Shown here piece by piece: positions 1 to 7,469 of a DNA stretch of 10,072 nucleotides. The first letter of the stretch is position 1, and each line of letters begins with the position of its first letter. The position numbers and the translations under genes were made by a program. The DNA lies in assembly GCA_904420055.1 (NCBI GenBank), contig CAJFTV010000159.1:1-10072 (forward strand). Direction: 5' to 3'. A model generated the notes under the pieces. It was not told where the DNA came from. It saw only the letters and a list, made by a program, of their open reading frames with translations, and ran no database searches. This stretch comes from Candidatus Alloscillospira gallinarum (lineage in GTDB: Bacteria > Bacillota > Clostridia > Oscillospirales > Oscillospiraceae).

Positions 1-641
1 AGCTGCAGCTTTATTCCCCTGGCCCCGGAAAGGCCGATATACCCCGCGGTGTTTACCATGTCCTCCGGCGTCTCCCCGGGAAGCCCTATTATCATGTGGG
101 CTATGACCTCTATCCCCCGTTCCGTGAGTTTCTTTACCGCCTCGTCGTAAATATCCAGGGTATACCCCCGCCGGATATACCGGGCCGTGTCCTCTCTGAC
201 CGTCTGAAGTCCCAGCTCCACCCATATCGGCTTCACCTTGTTCAGCCCTGCCAAGAGCTCCACAGTCTCCTCCGGCAGGCAGTCCGGCCGGGTGGCTATG
301 GAAAGGGCCACAAGCCGGTCATCATACACGGCGCTCTCAAAGAGGCGTTTAAGCCTTTCATAAGGCGCATAGGTGTTGGTAAAGCTCTGGAAATAACCCA
401 CAAAAAGACCGTTTTTTGCCTTTTCCCCCACAAGGCTGATGCCGAGGTCAATCTGCCGCGATATACTCTCCCCGCGGAAGGTAAAATCTCCGGAGCCCGC
501 CTGTGAGCAGAAAATACAGCCTCCGTATCCCAGTGTGCCGTCCCGGTTCGGACAGGTAAAGCCCCCGTCTAAAGCCACCTTATAAACTTTTTTGCCGTAT
601 CTCCGGCGCATTTCACTGTTAAATGAGTTGTAATGGTACAT
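1..641 (-). CDS. TIGR01212/YhcC-family radical SAM protein, 3' end cut by window edge
   Basis: This is an uncharacterised radical SAM enzyme of the TIGR01212 (B. subtilis YhcC-like, Elp3-related) family. I translated 213 codons from the sequence; the family is about 310 residues, so roughly the last 100 lie outside the window. The cluster cysteines are C30, C42 and C45 in the family pattern CPNRDGT...GGCxFC. Other family signatures follow in order: YFQSFTNTYAP (83-93), ATRPDC (116-121), ELGLQT (142-147) and HMIIGLPGE (182-190). The ATG at 639-641 gives an N-terminus like that of relatives, but the SD is weak (GGTAGAG, close to the start). A second ATG at codon 11 is less likely. The gene begins only 18 bases past a terminator hairpin, and I see no clear promoter of its own. 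Family membership is firm; the substrate is not known to me. Confidence 0.9.
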   Translation of the reverse strand, partial: MYHYNSFNSEMRRRYGKKVYKVALDGGFTCPNRDGTLGYGGCIFCSQAGSGDFTFRGESISRQIDLGISLVGEKAKNGLFVGYFQSFTNTYAPYERLKRLFESAVYDDRLVALSIATRPDCLPEETVELLAGLNKVKPIWVELGLQTVREDTARYIRRGYTLDIYDEAVKKLTERGIEVIAHMIIGLPGETPEDMVNTAGYIGLSGARGIKLQ

Positions 642-654
642 TTTTCTCTACCGC

Positions 655-690
655 TGTCAAAAACTGCCGCAGGTATCTGCGGCAGTTTTG
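655..690 (-). terminator. Intrinsic terminator of the rsmE-aconitase-icd operon
   Basis: A perfect 13-bp inverted repeat (arms 660-672 and 677-689) closes on a 4-base loop. Read on the minus strand it ends in TTTTT, 47 bases past the icd stop, so it should end the icd transcript. The plus-strand exit (TTTTGTGTCTGTTTATTG) is also U-rich but serves no plus-strand gene here. Confidence 0.85.
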
Positions 691-736
691 TGTCTGTTTA
701 TTGTTTTCCGGCCTATAAGCCGGCCTTCCTGTACGC

Positions 737-1954
737 CTATGCTCCAAGGCTCTCCCGCAGCCGTCCGGCAATTATGTCGAGAAACTCGCCGGAATTTACG
801 GGGTGCACCTCGGTGCCCGGCTCTGCAAGCAAGGTCAGGTCCTTTGTCATATACCCGCTGTTCAAGGTGTCAAAGCACGCGTTTTCCAGCTTATCGGCAA
901 AATCCACAAGCTCACATATTCCGTCCAGCTCACCCCTTTTTCTCAGTGCGCCCGACCAGGCAAAGATGGTAGCCATGGGATTTGTAGAGGTCTCCTCACC
1001 TTTTAAATACTTGTAGTAGTGGCGGGTAACGGTTCCGTGCGCCGCCTCGTACTCATACTTCCCGTCGGGGGATACAAGCACGCTTGTCATCATGGCAAGG
1101 CTTCCGAAAGCTGTGCTTACCATGTCGCTCATCACGTCGCCGTCATAGTTCTTGCAGGCCCAGATAAACCCGCCCTTTGAGCGGATAACACGGGCCACCG
1201 CGTCGTCAATAAGGGTATAGAAATACTCAATGCCAAGCTCTTCAAACTTTGCCCTGTAAGCCTCAAACTCCTCCTCAAATATGGCTTTAAACCTGCCGTC
1301 GTACACCTTGGAGATGGTGTCCTTTGTTGAGAACCACAAATCCTGCTTTAAATCTATTGCGTACTGGAAGCAGGCCTTTGCAAAGCTTCTTATGCTGCTC
1401 TCTTTATTGTGAGACCCCTGCCAGACAGCCGGGCCATCTACCCGCTGTACTGATACAGTCTCCTCTGTACCGTCATCCCCTGTAAATACAAGCTTTGCCT
1501 CGCCCGGCACGGCGGTGTGCATTTCAACGGCCTTATACACGTCACCGTAGGCGTGTCTCGCAATAGTGATTGGAGCCTGCCAGTTCTTTACAACGGGCTT
1601 TACGCTGTCTATGCATATTGGGGTGCGGAAAACCGTGCCGTCTAAAATCGCACGGATTGTGCCGTTTGGCGACTTCCACATCTGGGTAAGCTCCGGATAT
1701 TCCTCCATGCGCTGCTTATTGGGCGTTATTGTGGCGCACTTTACCGCAACTCCGTACTTCTTCGTGGCGTTGGCCGCCTCCACCGTCACATTATCCTCCG
1801 TCTCATTTCTGTGCAGAAGCCCCAAATCGTAATACTCTGTTTTGAGCTCCACAAACGGCAGAATCAGCTTGTCTTTTATCATGCCCCACAAAATGCGGGT
1901 CATCTCATCTCCGTCCATCTCCACCAGGGGAGTTTTCATCTCTATTTTCTTCAT
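737..1954 (-). CDS. icd: NADP-dependent isocitrate dehydrogenase, eukaryote-like homodimeric type
   Basis: It oxidises and decarboxylates isocitrate to 2-oxoglutarate with NADP+ in the cytoplasm. The 405-residue protein belongs to the type II family (TIGR00127, close to human IDH1), not the E. coli Icd type. Visible active-site features are KSPNGTIR (94-101; S95, N97 and R101 bind substrate), R110, R133 and Y136 in ARHAYGD, K211 in STKDT, and metal-binding aspartates D250, D273 and D277 (in LIDD and DGDVMSD). R311 and H312 in AAHGTVTRHY match the NADP-selecting residues of IDH1. The start is fixed by an SD, GGAGGT at 1958-1963, 3 bases before ATG; the ATG at codon 6 lacks one. It is the last gene of the operon, 85 bases after the aconitase, so substrate production and use are co-transcribed. 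All key residues are intact. Confidence 0.97.
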   Translation of the reverse strand: MKKIEMKTPLVEMDGDEMTRILWGMIKDKLILPFVELKTEYYDLGLLHRNETEDNVTVEAANATKKYGVAVKCATITPNKQRMEEYPELTQMWKSPNGTIRAILDGTVFRTPICIDSVKPVVKNWQAPITIARHAYGDVYKAVEMHTAVPGEAKLVFTGDDGTEETVSVQRVDGPAVWQGSHNKESSIRSFAKACFQYAIDLKQDLWFSTKDTISKVYDGRFKAIFEEEFEAYRAKFEELGIEYFYTLIDDAVARVIRSKGGFIWACKNYDGDVMSDMVSTAFGSLAMMTSVLVSPDGKYEYEAAHGTVTRHYYKYLKGEETSTNPMATIFAWSGALRKRGELDGICELVDFADKLENACFDTLNSGYMTKDLTLLAEPGTEVHPVNSGEFLDIIAGRLRESLGA

Positions 1955-2039
1955 GTTACCTCCGTTCCGTCTAAAAGGCCGAGCATATTGTCACTTCAAA
2001 CCGCTGTCCCGGCGAAAAATGCCCTCCGCCGAAAGTCTC

Positions 2040-4265
2040 TTACCTGTTCTTCTCGAGAGATGCTGCATAGTAGTTTATGAGACAGCCGCGGGTGAGTATC
2101 TCCCGCTCCTCCTCATTAAGGCCGGCACAGCTAAGGGTGATGTCGTGGACGCCTTCTCCATCAACGACCTTGGCCGCAAATGTCTCCCGCCCCTCAAGAA
2201 TACCGTTTTTAATATCGGGAATGTACACCCAGTCGCCCACCTTGTAGGGGAACGCCTCCGACCTGTCAATTGTAAAGGGGATAATGCCCCAGTTAATACA
2301 GTTTGAACGATAGCGCTTTGTGGCGTACTCATAGCAGATGTTCGCAAAGCCGCCCAGCACCTTCTGACATGAGGCCGCCTGCTCACGGGCCGAGCCGTCG
2401 CCCGGCTTTTTGGAGAACACGCATGAGCCAACTGTGAGATTATCTCCGCTTATCTTAAGAAGCCCTTTAACTCTCTCAAGCTCCTCCGGCACGTCACCGA
2501 GGCCGTCGCGGACGGCCTTGCAGTTCCCGACATAGTCCGGTGCCTTTCTGGAGAGGGCAAACTCTGAGAGAGCCACAGGGTTTGACCTGTAGGAGGAGGT
2601 CTCTCCAGAGGGTATCAGCTCGTCTGTTGTGGTGACCTCGTCCCTTATAACGGCGGTAAGGCGCACCAATACGCCGTCCTTCATCTCCGGCATTTTCGGC
2701 CAGTCGGTTATGTTGGGACCGAGGCGCAGCTCCTCCTCCGGGTGCGGGTGGCCCCAGCCGTTATAGCATCTCTTCTCGTATATTGACCCCTCGTACACAA
2801 ACTCCTTCGGCGTAAAGTCATAGTCTATGTCTGTGGCCGCTGTCAGAATTCCGCCGTTTGCCGCCGTCGCGGCAATTGATCTGGCATCCATAAGGGCCAC
2901 GGCGGCAATCTGTCCGTTTGCCGGCTTTGACCCCTCGCGGTTTGCAAAGTTGCGGGTGGCGTGGCGTATGGAAAACCCGTTGTTCGCCGGGGTATCTCCC
3001 GCGCCGAAGCATGGACCGCAGAATGCGGGCTTTATGACAACACCTGCGTCAAGGAGTGTCTCTGCTATTCCGTCGTGTATCATCGCCCGCTCAACCGGCG
3101 TGGAGGACGGGTAAACCGACATGTCAAAATAGCCGTCCCCAATGGACTTTCCCTTAAGTATCTCCGCCGCCTCGGCGATGTTCTCGTACATTCCGCCGGA
3201 ACACCCCACAATTACGCCCTGGTCACATACTATCTGGCCTTTGTCATTAATCGTGCGGCAGAGGTCCATCTTGACCTGCCCGCCAAGAGAGGCGTTGCAT
3301 ATCTCCTCTGTCTCTTTAAATATGCGCTCCGGGTCCGCCTGAAGCTCGTGCACCGTAAAGGCCCGGGACGGGTGAAACGGCAGGGCAATCATGGCCTCCG
3401 CCTGAGAAAGGTCAATTTTCACAACCCGGTCGTAATACGCCCCTTCGGTGAGCTCAAGCTTTTTATATGCCTCCGGGCGGCCGACGGTATTGAAGAACTT
3501 CTCTACCGTCTCATCTGTCTCCCAGATTGAGGTGAGGCAGCTTGTCTCTGTCGTCATTACGTCTATTCCGATTCGGAAATCCATTGAGAGGCCTTTTACT
3601 CCGGGGCCCGCGAATTCCAGAACCCTGTTTTTTACAAATCCGTCCGGGAATGTGGCGCCCACAAGGGCAATTGCGATGTCGTGGGGGCCTATACCGTGGG
3701 GAACTTCTCCCTCCAGCCACACCAGCACGACCTCGGGGTCCTCAATGTCCCAGGTGTTTTTGAGAAGCTGCTTTGCAAGCTCTCCTCCGCCTTCGCCTAC
3801 GCCCAGCGTGCCATAGCAGCCATAACGGGTGTGGGAGTCGGAGCCAAGTATCATTCTCCCGCAGCCGGCCAGGGCCTCTCTGGCGTACTGGTGAATTACC
3901 GCCTGATTGGCCGGCACGTAAATTCCGCCGTATTTCTTCGCCGCGGACAGGCCAAAGGCGTGGTCATCCTGGTTTATGGTGCCGCCCACCGCGCACAGGC
4001 TGTTGTGGCAGTTTGTCAGGGCATAGGGCAGCGGAAACTCCGTCATGCCCGAGGCCCTTGCCGTCTGAATTATGCCCACATATGTTATATCGTGTGACAC
4101 CATGGCGTCAAATGCTATATGCATCATACCGCCGCCGCTGCCCTTGTCATGGGCCCTTAAAATCGAATATGCAATGGTCTTTTCTCTTGCGGCAATGTCC
4201 TTCTTATCCGCGGCCACGGGCTGGCCGCCTTTTATGTAGGCGCCGTCACTGTAAAGCTTAATCAC
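2040..4265 (-). CDS. Aconitase-family hydratase of the YbhJ type
   Basis: This is an aconitase-superfamily [4Fe-4S] hydratase, inferred here to interconvert citrate and isocitrate. The 741 residues align end to end with what I recall of E. coli YbhJ (about 750). The iron-sulphur ligands are present: C355 (GCSGGMYEN) and C416/C419 (FCGPCFG). Also conserved are GSDSHT (141-146), R438 and R443 in RHATRNFANREGSKPA, and the catalytic-serine loop GDGSAREQ (S625, R627) in the C-terminal swivel domain. The place of mitochondrial aconitase Asp100-His101 reads Cys86-His87 (TNCHNS), a YbhJ-type difference. The start is GTG at 4263-4265; its SD, AAGGGG at 4273-4278, overlaps the rsmE stop, and the next in-frame ATG is codon 47, inside conserved sequence. 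The gene lies 11 bases after rsmE and 85 before icd. The icd neighbour supports aconitase activity, but E. coli YbhJ itself is only a putative hydratase. Confidence 0.9.
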   Translation of the reverse strand: MIKLYSDGAYIKGGQPVAADKKDIAAREKTIAYSILRAHDKGSGGGMMHIAFDAMVSHDITYVGIIQTARASGMTEFPLPYALTNCHNSLCAVGGTINQDDHAFGLSAAKKYGGIYVPANQAVIHQYAREALAGCGRMILGSDSHTRYGCYGTLGVGEGGGELAKQLLKNTWDIEDPEVVLVWLEGEVPHGIGPHDIAIALVGATFPDGFVKNRVLEFAGPGVKGLSMDFRIGIDVMTTETSCLTSIWETDETVEKFFNTVGRPEAYKKLELTEGAYYDRVVKIDLSQAEAMIALPFHPSRAFTVHELQADPERIFKETEEICNASLGGQVKMDLCRTINDKGQIVCDQGVIVGCSGGMYENIAEAAEILKGKSIGDGYFDMSVYPSSTPVERAMIHDGIAETLLDAGVVIKPAFCGPCFGAGDTPANNGFSIRHATRNFANREGSKPANGQIAAVALMDARSIAATAANGGILTAATDIDYDFTPKEFVYEGSIYEKRCYNGWGHPHPEEELRLGPNITDWPKMPEMKDGVLVRLTAVIRDEVTTTDELIPSGETSSYRSNPVALSEFALSRKAPDYVGNCKAVRDGLGDVPEELERVKGLLKISGDNLTVGSCVFSKKPGDGSAREQAASCQKVLGGFANICYEYATKRYRSNCINWGIIPFTIDRSEAFPYKVGDWVYIPDIKNGILEGRETFAAKVVDGEGVHDITLSCAGLNEEEREILTRGCLINYYAASLEKNR

Positions 4266-4276
4266 TGAAACACCCC

Positions 4277-5011
4277 TTATAAGTTTTCTGTATGCAGCAT
4301 GACAGCCGTCAGGGCAAACATCGGCGCCGTCTCACAGCGGAGTATGCGCCTGCCCAGGGACACGGGTATAAGTCCCAGGCTTTTTGCCTCCTCAACTTCT
4401 GACGGCTCAAATCCGCCCTCCGGGCCGGTCATAACCGATACGCAATTTACATTTTCCTTTTCGCGCAGCGCGCTTATAATTCCCTTTTCGCGCTCTTCCT
4501 CATAGCAGAAAATCGGAACATCGGAGCCGGAGGCCAGCTCTGCAGCCTCTTTGAAAGTCCGTACCGCATAAACTTGCGGAATTATTCCCCTGCCCGACTG
4601 CTGCGCCGCCTCTCTGGCAATCTTCTGAAGCCTTGCAATTTTTTTCTCCGCCGACTTTTCGTCCGGACGCGCAACACACCGCTTAGACGGAAAGAGTACT
4701 ATGTCGTGCGCACCCAGCTCCGTACATTTCTGCACGGCAAAGTCCAGGCGCTCTCCCTTTGCCCAGGCGGCAAAAACGGTGCATCTGACACGCGGCTCTC
4801 CCTGTGAAGCGGTCTCTTTGACAATCCTCGCCGAGGCCGAACCCTTTTCCGCCGATACAAGTTCGCACAAAAACTCCCGTCCGTCGCCGGTGCACGCTAT
4901 AAAGCCTTCACCGCTTTTTATGCGCAGCGCCCTTATATGGTCAAGGTCCTCCCCACTAAGGGTGACGGTATCCCCCGATACATCTCCAGGAGATACAAAA
5001 AAACGAGTCAA
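4277..5011 (-). CDS. rsmE: 16S rRNA (uracil-1498-N3)-methyltransferase
   Basis: RsmE methylates N3 of U1498 of 16S rRNA in the 30S subunit with S-adenosylmethionine. The 244-residue length is typical. An N-terminal PUA-like domain (about 1-70, MTRFFV start) precedes a SPOUT knotted methyltransferase domain with KGERLDFAVQKCTELG (85-100), REAAQQSGR (133-141), GPEGGF (196-201) and LGRRILRCETA (219-229), the hallmark trefoil-knot motifs. The start is TTG at 5009-5011, chosen because an SD, AGAGGTG at 5019-5025, sits 7 bases upstream and the family N-terminus begins exactly there. It is the first gene of the operon with aconitase and icd. That is an unusual pairing, since rsmE more often follows prmA. 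No defects are seen. Confidence 0.97.
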   Translation of the reverse strand: MTRFFVSPGDVSGDTVTLSGEDLDHIRALRIKSGEGFIACTGDGREFLCELVSAEKGSASARIVKETASQGEPRVRCTVFAAWAKGERLDFAVQKCTELGAHDIVLFPSKRCVARPDEKSAEKKIARLQKIAREAAQQSGRGIIPQVYAVRTFKEAAELASGSDVPIFCYEEEREKGIISALREKENVNCVSVMTGPEGGFEPSEVEEAKSLGLIPVSLGRRILRCETAPMFALTAVMLHTENL

Positions 5012-5045
5012 GCAAGTTCACCTCTACCTTCCTGCATTTTTGTCT

Positions 5046-5074
5046 ATTTTATCAGAATAGCCTCACCCTTGCAA
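5046..5074 (-). promoter_or_regulatory. Sigma-A promoter of the rsmE-aconitase-icd operon
   Basis: On the minus strand the -35 is TTGCAA (5074-5069), the spacer is 17 bases and the -10 is TAAAAT (5051-5046), 5 of 6 consensus. It predicts a start near 5039 and a leader of about 28 bases that keeps the rsmE SD intact. The -35 hexamer is palindromic, within CTTGCAAG at 5068-5075. Confidence 0.6.
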
Positions 5075-5118
5075 GTGTTATTCCATATGATAATACTATC
5101 CGGAGGTGTAAAAGCTTT

Positions 5119-5607
5119 ATGAAGAGCGACAGCATTATATACGATATAAAAACCACAAATTCCGTGTGGCAGAGGGTCCTCGGCTCCGCCGACGACAAGG
5201 CCCCGGAAAAGCCCTGTACAATCAGCTCATTTCTCAGCAGGGAGACTGAACTCATGGCACTTTACCGCAAAGCGGTAAAAATGTCCGCCGGCAAGATGCG
5301 GGCACTTTTTACAAAGCTTGCAAACGCCAAGGCCTCTCAGTGCCGGGCGCTTACCGTGCGCCACTTTATCGCGACCGGTGAAACCTTTGATATCAAAGCC
5401 TCTCCCCCTCCAGTTTTCTCCCTGTCCTGCGCCCTCAGAACGGCGTACAAAGCGGAGGAGGAGCTGTCACGGAAATACGCTCAGTCTGCCCGGCTTGAAG
5501 AGGACAAATCCCTTTCTCAGCTTTATGTAAACCTATCGCATCAGTCGGAGCAGTCCGCCGCAAGCATAATGCAGACAATCAGCTCATTTCTCGGACAGAT
5601 GTATTAG
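5119..5607 (+). CDS. Ferritin-like four-helix protein, apparently without metal ligands
   Basis: I do not recognise a named gene. The 162 residues read as a ferritin/rubrerythrin-like fold after a variable N-terminus (1-38). Helix 1 is about 42-56 (ETELMALYRKA). Helix 2 is about 58-84. A GETF turn and a proline linker follow (87-99). Helix 3 is about 103-125 (AYKAEEELSRKY). Helix 4 is about 130-158. In rubrerythrin-like proteins helices 2 and 4 each carry an ExxH metal motif; at the matching places this protein has K71xxQ74 and S143xxS146. E44 and E113 are in the expected helix 1 and 3 positions. So the scaffold seems kept and the di-iron site lost. No signal peptide or membrane segment is seen. 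ATG is preceded by GGAGGTG (5102-5108) with a 10-base gap. It is divergent from rsmE. The fold is inferred from pattern; the function is unknown. Confidence 0.7.
   Translation: MKSDSIIYDIKTTNSVWQRVLGSADDKAPEKPCTISSFLSRETELMALYRKAVKMSAGKMRALFTKLANAKASQCRALTVRHFIATGETFDIKASPPPVFSLSCALRTAYKAEEELSRKYAQSARLEEDKSLSQLYVNLSHQSEQSAASIMQTISSFLGQMY
5218..5235 (+). repeat. 18-base in-frame direct repeat, copy 1
   Basis: ACAATCAGCTCATTTCTC occurs here and again, identical, at 5575-5592, 357 bases apart. Both copies are in the same reading frame and encode TISSFL (residues 34-39 and 153-158), just before helix 1 and at the end of helix 4 of the ferritin-like protein. Confidence 0.85.
5575..5592 (+). repeat. 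18-base in-frame direct repeat, copy 2
   Basis: This is an identical copy of the 5218-5235 sequence, near the 3' end of the same gene, encoding TISSFL (153-158). The flanking bases differ, so the identity covers only these 18 bases. Confidence 0.85.
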
Positions 5608-5777
5608 CGGCAAAATCCGTCCAATACAAGGCTGCACATTAAAACTTTATGCATCCGGCCTGCCGTCCCATTCTCAGCTTTCCCATATATTTGCAGGCAA
5701 GTCAGCATAACGCCGGCTTCCATGCCCGCATGTCAGACAATTTTCCGGCATCACATGGTCTGTACATAGGCGACTGT

Positions 5778-5812
5778 AAAAAATATATCCCCGAAAAAAT
5801 TTCGGGGATATA
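5778..5812 (-). terminator. Intrinsic terminator after fakA
   Basis: A perfect 13-bp stem (arms 5784-5796 and 5800-5812, core CCCCGAAA/TTTCGGGG) has a 3-base loop. On the minus strand it is followed by six T residues (5783-5778). It lies 13 bases past the fakA stop. In the plus direction the tail is A/T-mixed (TAAAAGCATTTTC), so it is at best a weak terminator for the ferritin-like gene. Nothing else is recognisable between 5608 and 5777. Confidence 0.9.
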
Positions 5813-5825
5813 AAAGCATTTTCAG

Positions 5826-7454
5826 TTATTCTGCGGAGATTATGTAGTAGTATACAGGCTGTCCGCCGTAAACGACAGTTATGTCAGAGGAAGAGAATTT
5901 GGCCTCCACCGTGCCGGAGAGTCTTTCCGTCTCCTCTTCCTTCGCGTCCTCACCATAGTATATTGTGATAAGCTCGGGATTAAACGCACTCATCTTGTCG
6001 CAGACATCGGCAAAGATGTCACTTAAATTTCCGCAGCTGGAGACAAGTCCGCCGTCCAAAAGGGCGAGATATTCCCCCGCCTTAATACTGTGCCCGTCAA
6101 ATTCGGAGTCTCTCGCGGCGTAGGTAATAACCGTGGTGTGCACGCCTTTGGCCGCCTCTGTCATGGCCGCCTCATTGTCCTCAGGCTCCGCCTCGGGGTC
6201 CATGGTGAGGGCGGCGGTTATGCCCTGGGGAACTGTTGCGGTGGGAATTACTATAACTCTCTTCTCCGTGAGAGGTATGCTCTGCTGTGCCGCCATTATT
6301 ATATTCTTGTTGTTTGGAAGAACAAACACAATCTCTGCGGGAATTTTGTTAATCTGCTTTAAAATATCCTCAGTGGAGGGGTTCATGGTCTGTCCGCCGG
6401 TTACAATGGCGTCTACTCCCACGTCCTTAAATATCTCCTTCATGCCGTCTCCGGCGCATACCGCAACCATGCCGTAGCGCTTCTCAGGCGCGGCTACGGT
6501 CTCCTCATCTGGGACATCAGACGCCTCCATAACCTTGGCGGTGTGCTGCATTTTCATGTTCTCAATCTTGACGGTTGCAAGGCTGCCGTATTTAAGCGCC
6601 TCAGTCAAAACGTCGCCGGGGCAGTTCGTGTGGACATGGGTCTTTATAATTTCGTCATCGTCAACTACCACGATGCTGTCGCCGATTTCGCTGAGAAACG
6701 CCCGGAGGTCGTCAGGGTCTTTGCCGTTCTCCCTGTCAACAATAAACTCAGTGCAGTAGGTAAAGTGAATATCCTCTGTCTCAAATTCGGTAAAGTCCGC
6801 GGCGGAAGCGGTGTCCTGCGTCTCCTGCCGCTCTATCACCTCGCCCCTCATTGCCCGGAGCATTCCATCTAAAATGTACAGGTATCCCTTTCCGCCGGCG
6901 TCAATCACCCCTGCCTTTTTAAGTACGGGGTTCAGGTTAATCGTATCGGCAAGGGCCGCCTTTCCCGCTTCAATAGCGGCCTCAAGCACACGCTCAGCGT
7001 CCTTTTCCGTCTCCGCGGCTTTTACCGCCCCCTCGGCGGCAAGGCGCGAAACAGTCAGTATTGTGCCCTCTGCCGGCTTCATAACCGCCTTGTACGCGGC
7101 ATTTACGCCGCCCGTCAGAGCTCCTGCCAGCTCCGCGGCGGAAGCGGTGTCCATATCTTTAAGGTGCTTTGAAATACCTCTGAAGAGAAGCGACAAAATA
7201 ACGCCGGAATTTCCTCTGGCTCCCCTGAGAAGTCCGCCGGCGGCAGCTGCCGCCGCGGCTCCCACTGTGGCCGCCCCGCTCTTTCTGCACTCCGCCGCGC
7301 CGTTATTCATGGTAAGGCTCATGTTTGTGCCCGTGTCTCCGTCCGGCACCGGGAAAACATTCAGCTCGTTAATCTCGCTTTTGTGTATATCAATAGCCGC
7401 GGCGGCGTTTTCCACCATTGCGGCAAACATCGAACCTGTAATTATTTCCGTCAA
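5826..7454 (-). CDS. fakA: Fatty acid kinase ATP-binding subunit FakA (YloV, DAK2/DhaL family)
   Basis: FakA phosphorylates fatty acids held by a FakB (DegV-family) carrier, giving acyl-phosphate for phospholipid synthesis. The 542-residue length is typical. The N-terminal DhaL/DAK2 kinase domain (about 1-205) has NVFPVPDGDTGTNMS (32-46) with metal-binding D38 and D40, GARGNSG (78-84), KPAEGTILTV (126-135) and VLKKAGVIDAGGKG (177-190). The middle domain has C234 with H273 and H275 (THVHTNCPG), matching the C-x-H-x-H zinc site reported for S. aureus FakA. The C-terminal domain (about 325-542) has GGQTMNPSTEDI (353-364) and LPNNKNIIMAA (379-389). The start is TTG at 7452-7454, 7 bases after AGGGGGA (7462-7468), and aligns with the family N-terminus; an ATG at codon 9 is the alternative. 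It is co-transcribed with asp23, 15 bases away. No fakB/degV gene is in the window. Confidence 0.95.
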   Translation of the reverse strand: MTEIITGSMFAAMVENAAAAIDIHKSEINELNVFPVPDGDTGTNMSLTMNNGAAECRKSGAATVGAAAAAAAGGLLRGARGNSGVILSLLFRGISKHLKDMDTASAAELAGALTGGVNAAYKAVMKPAEGTILTVSRLAAEGAVKAAETEKDAERVLEAAIEAGKAALADTINLNPVLKKAGVIDAGGKGYLYILDGMLRAMRGEVIERQETQDTASAADFTEFETEDIHFTYCTEFIVDRENGKDPDDLRAFLSEIGDSIVVVDDDEIIKTHVHTNCPGDVLTEALKYGSLATVKIENMKMQHTAKVMEASDVPDEETVAAPEKRYGMVAVCAGDGMKEIFKDVGVDAIVTGGQTMNPSTEDILKQINKIPAEIVFVLPNNKNIIMAAQQSIPLTEKRVIVIPTATVPQGITAALTMDPEAEPEDNEAAMTEAAKGVHTTVITYAARDSEFDGHSIKAGEYLALLDGGLVSSCGNLSDIFADVCDKMSAFNPELITIYYGEDAKEEETERLSGTVEAKFSSSDITVVYGGQPVYYYIISAE

Positions 7455-7469
7455 AACCGTATCCCCCTA

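Noticed and set aside
706..726. Small palindrome CCGGCCTATAAGCCGG downstream of icd
   Set aside because: It is a short stem without a U-tract beside a much better terminator; it may be chance in GC-rich sequence at the end of the icd gene.
1955..2039. Possible internal promoter or terminator between the aconitase and icd
   Set aside because: Only a 5-bp GC stem without a T-tract and no credible -35/-10 pair is present, so the genes are treated as one operon.
2961..3530. 189-residue plus-strand open frame
   Set aside because: It lies wholly antisense to the aconitase, without SD or domain signs.
5608..5777. Possible small gene or plus-strand terminator after the ferritin-like gene
   Set aside because: There is no open frame with an SD and only weak short inverted repeats (for example GCCTGC/GCAGGC with a 30-base loop). 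No feature is supported.
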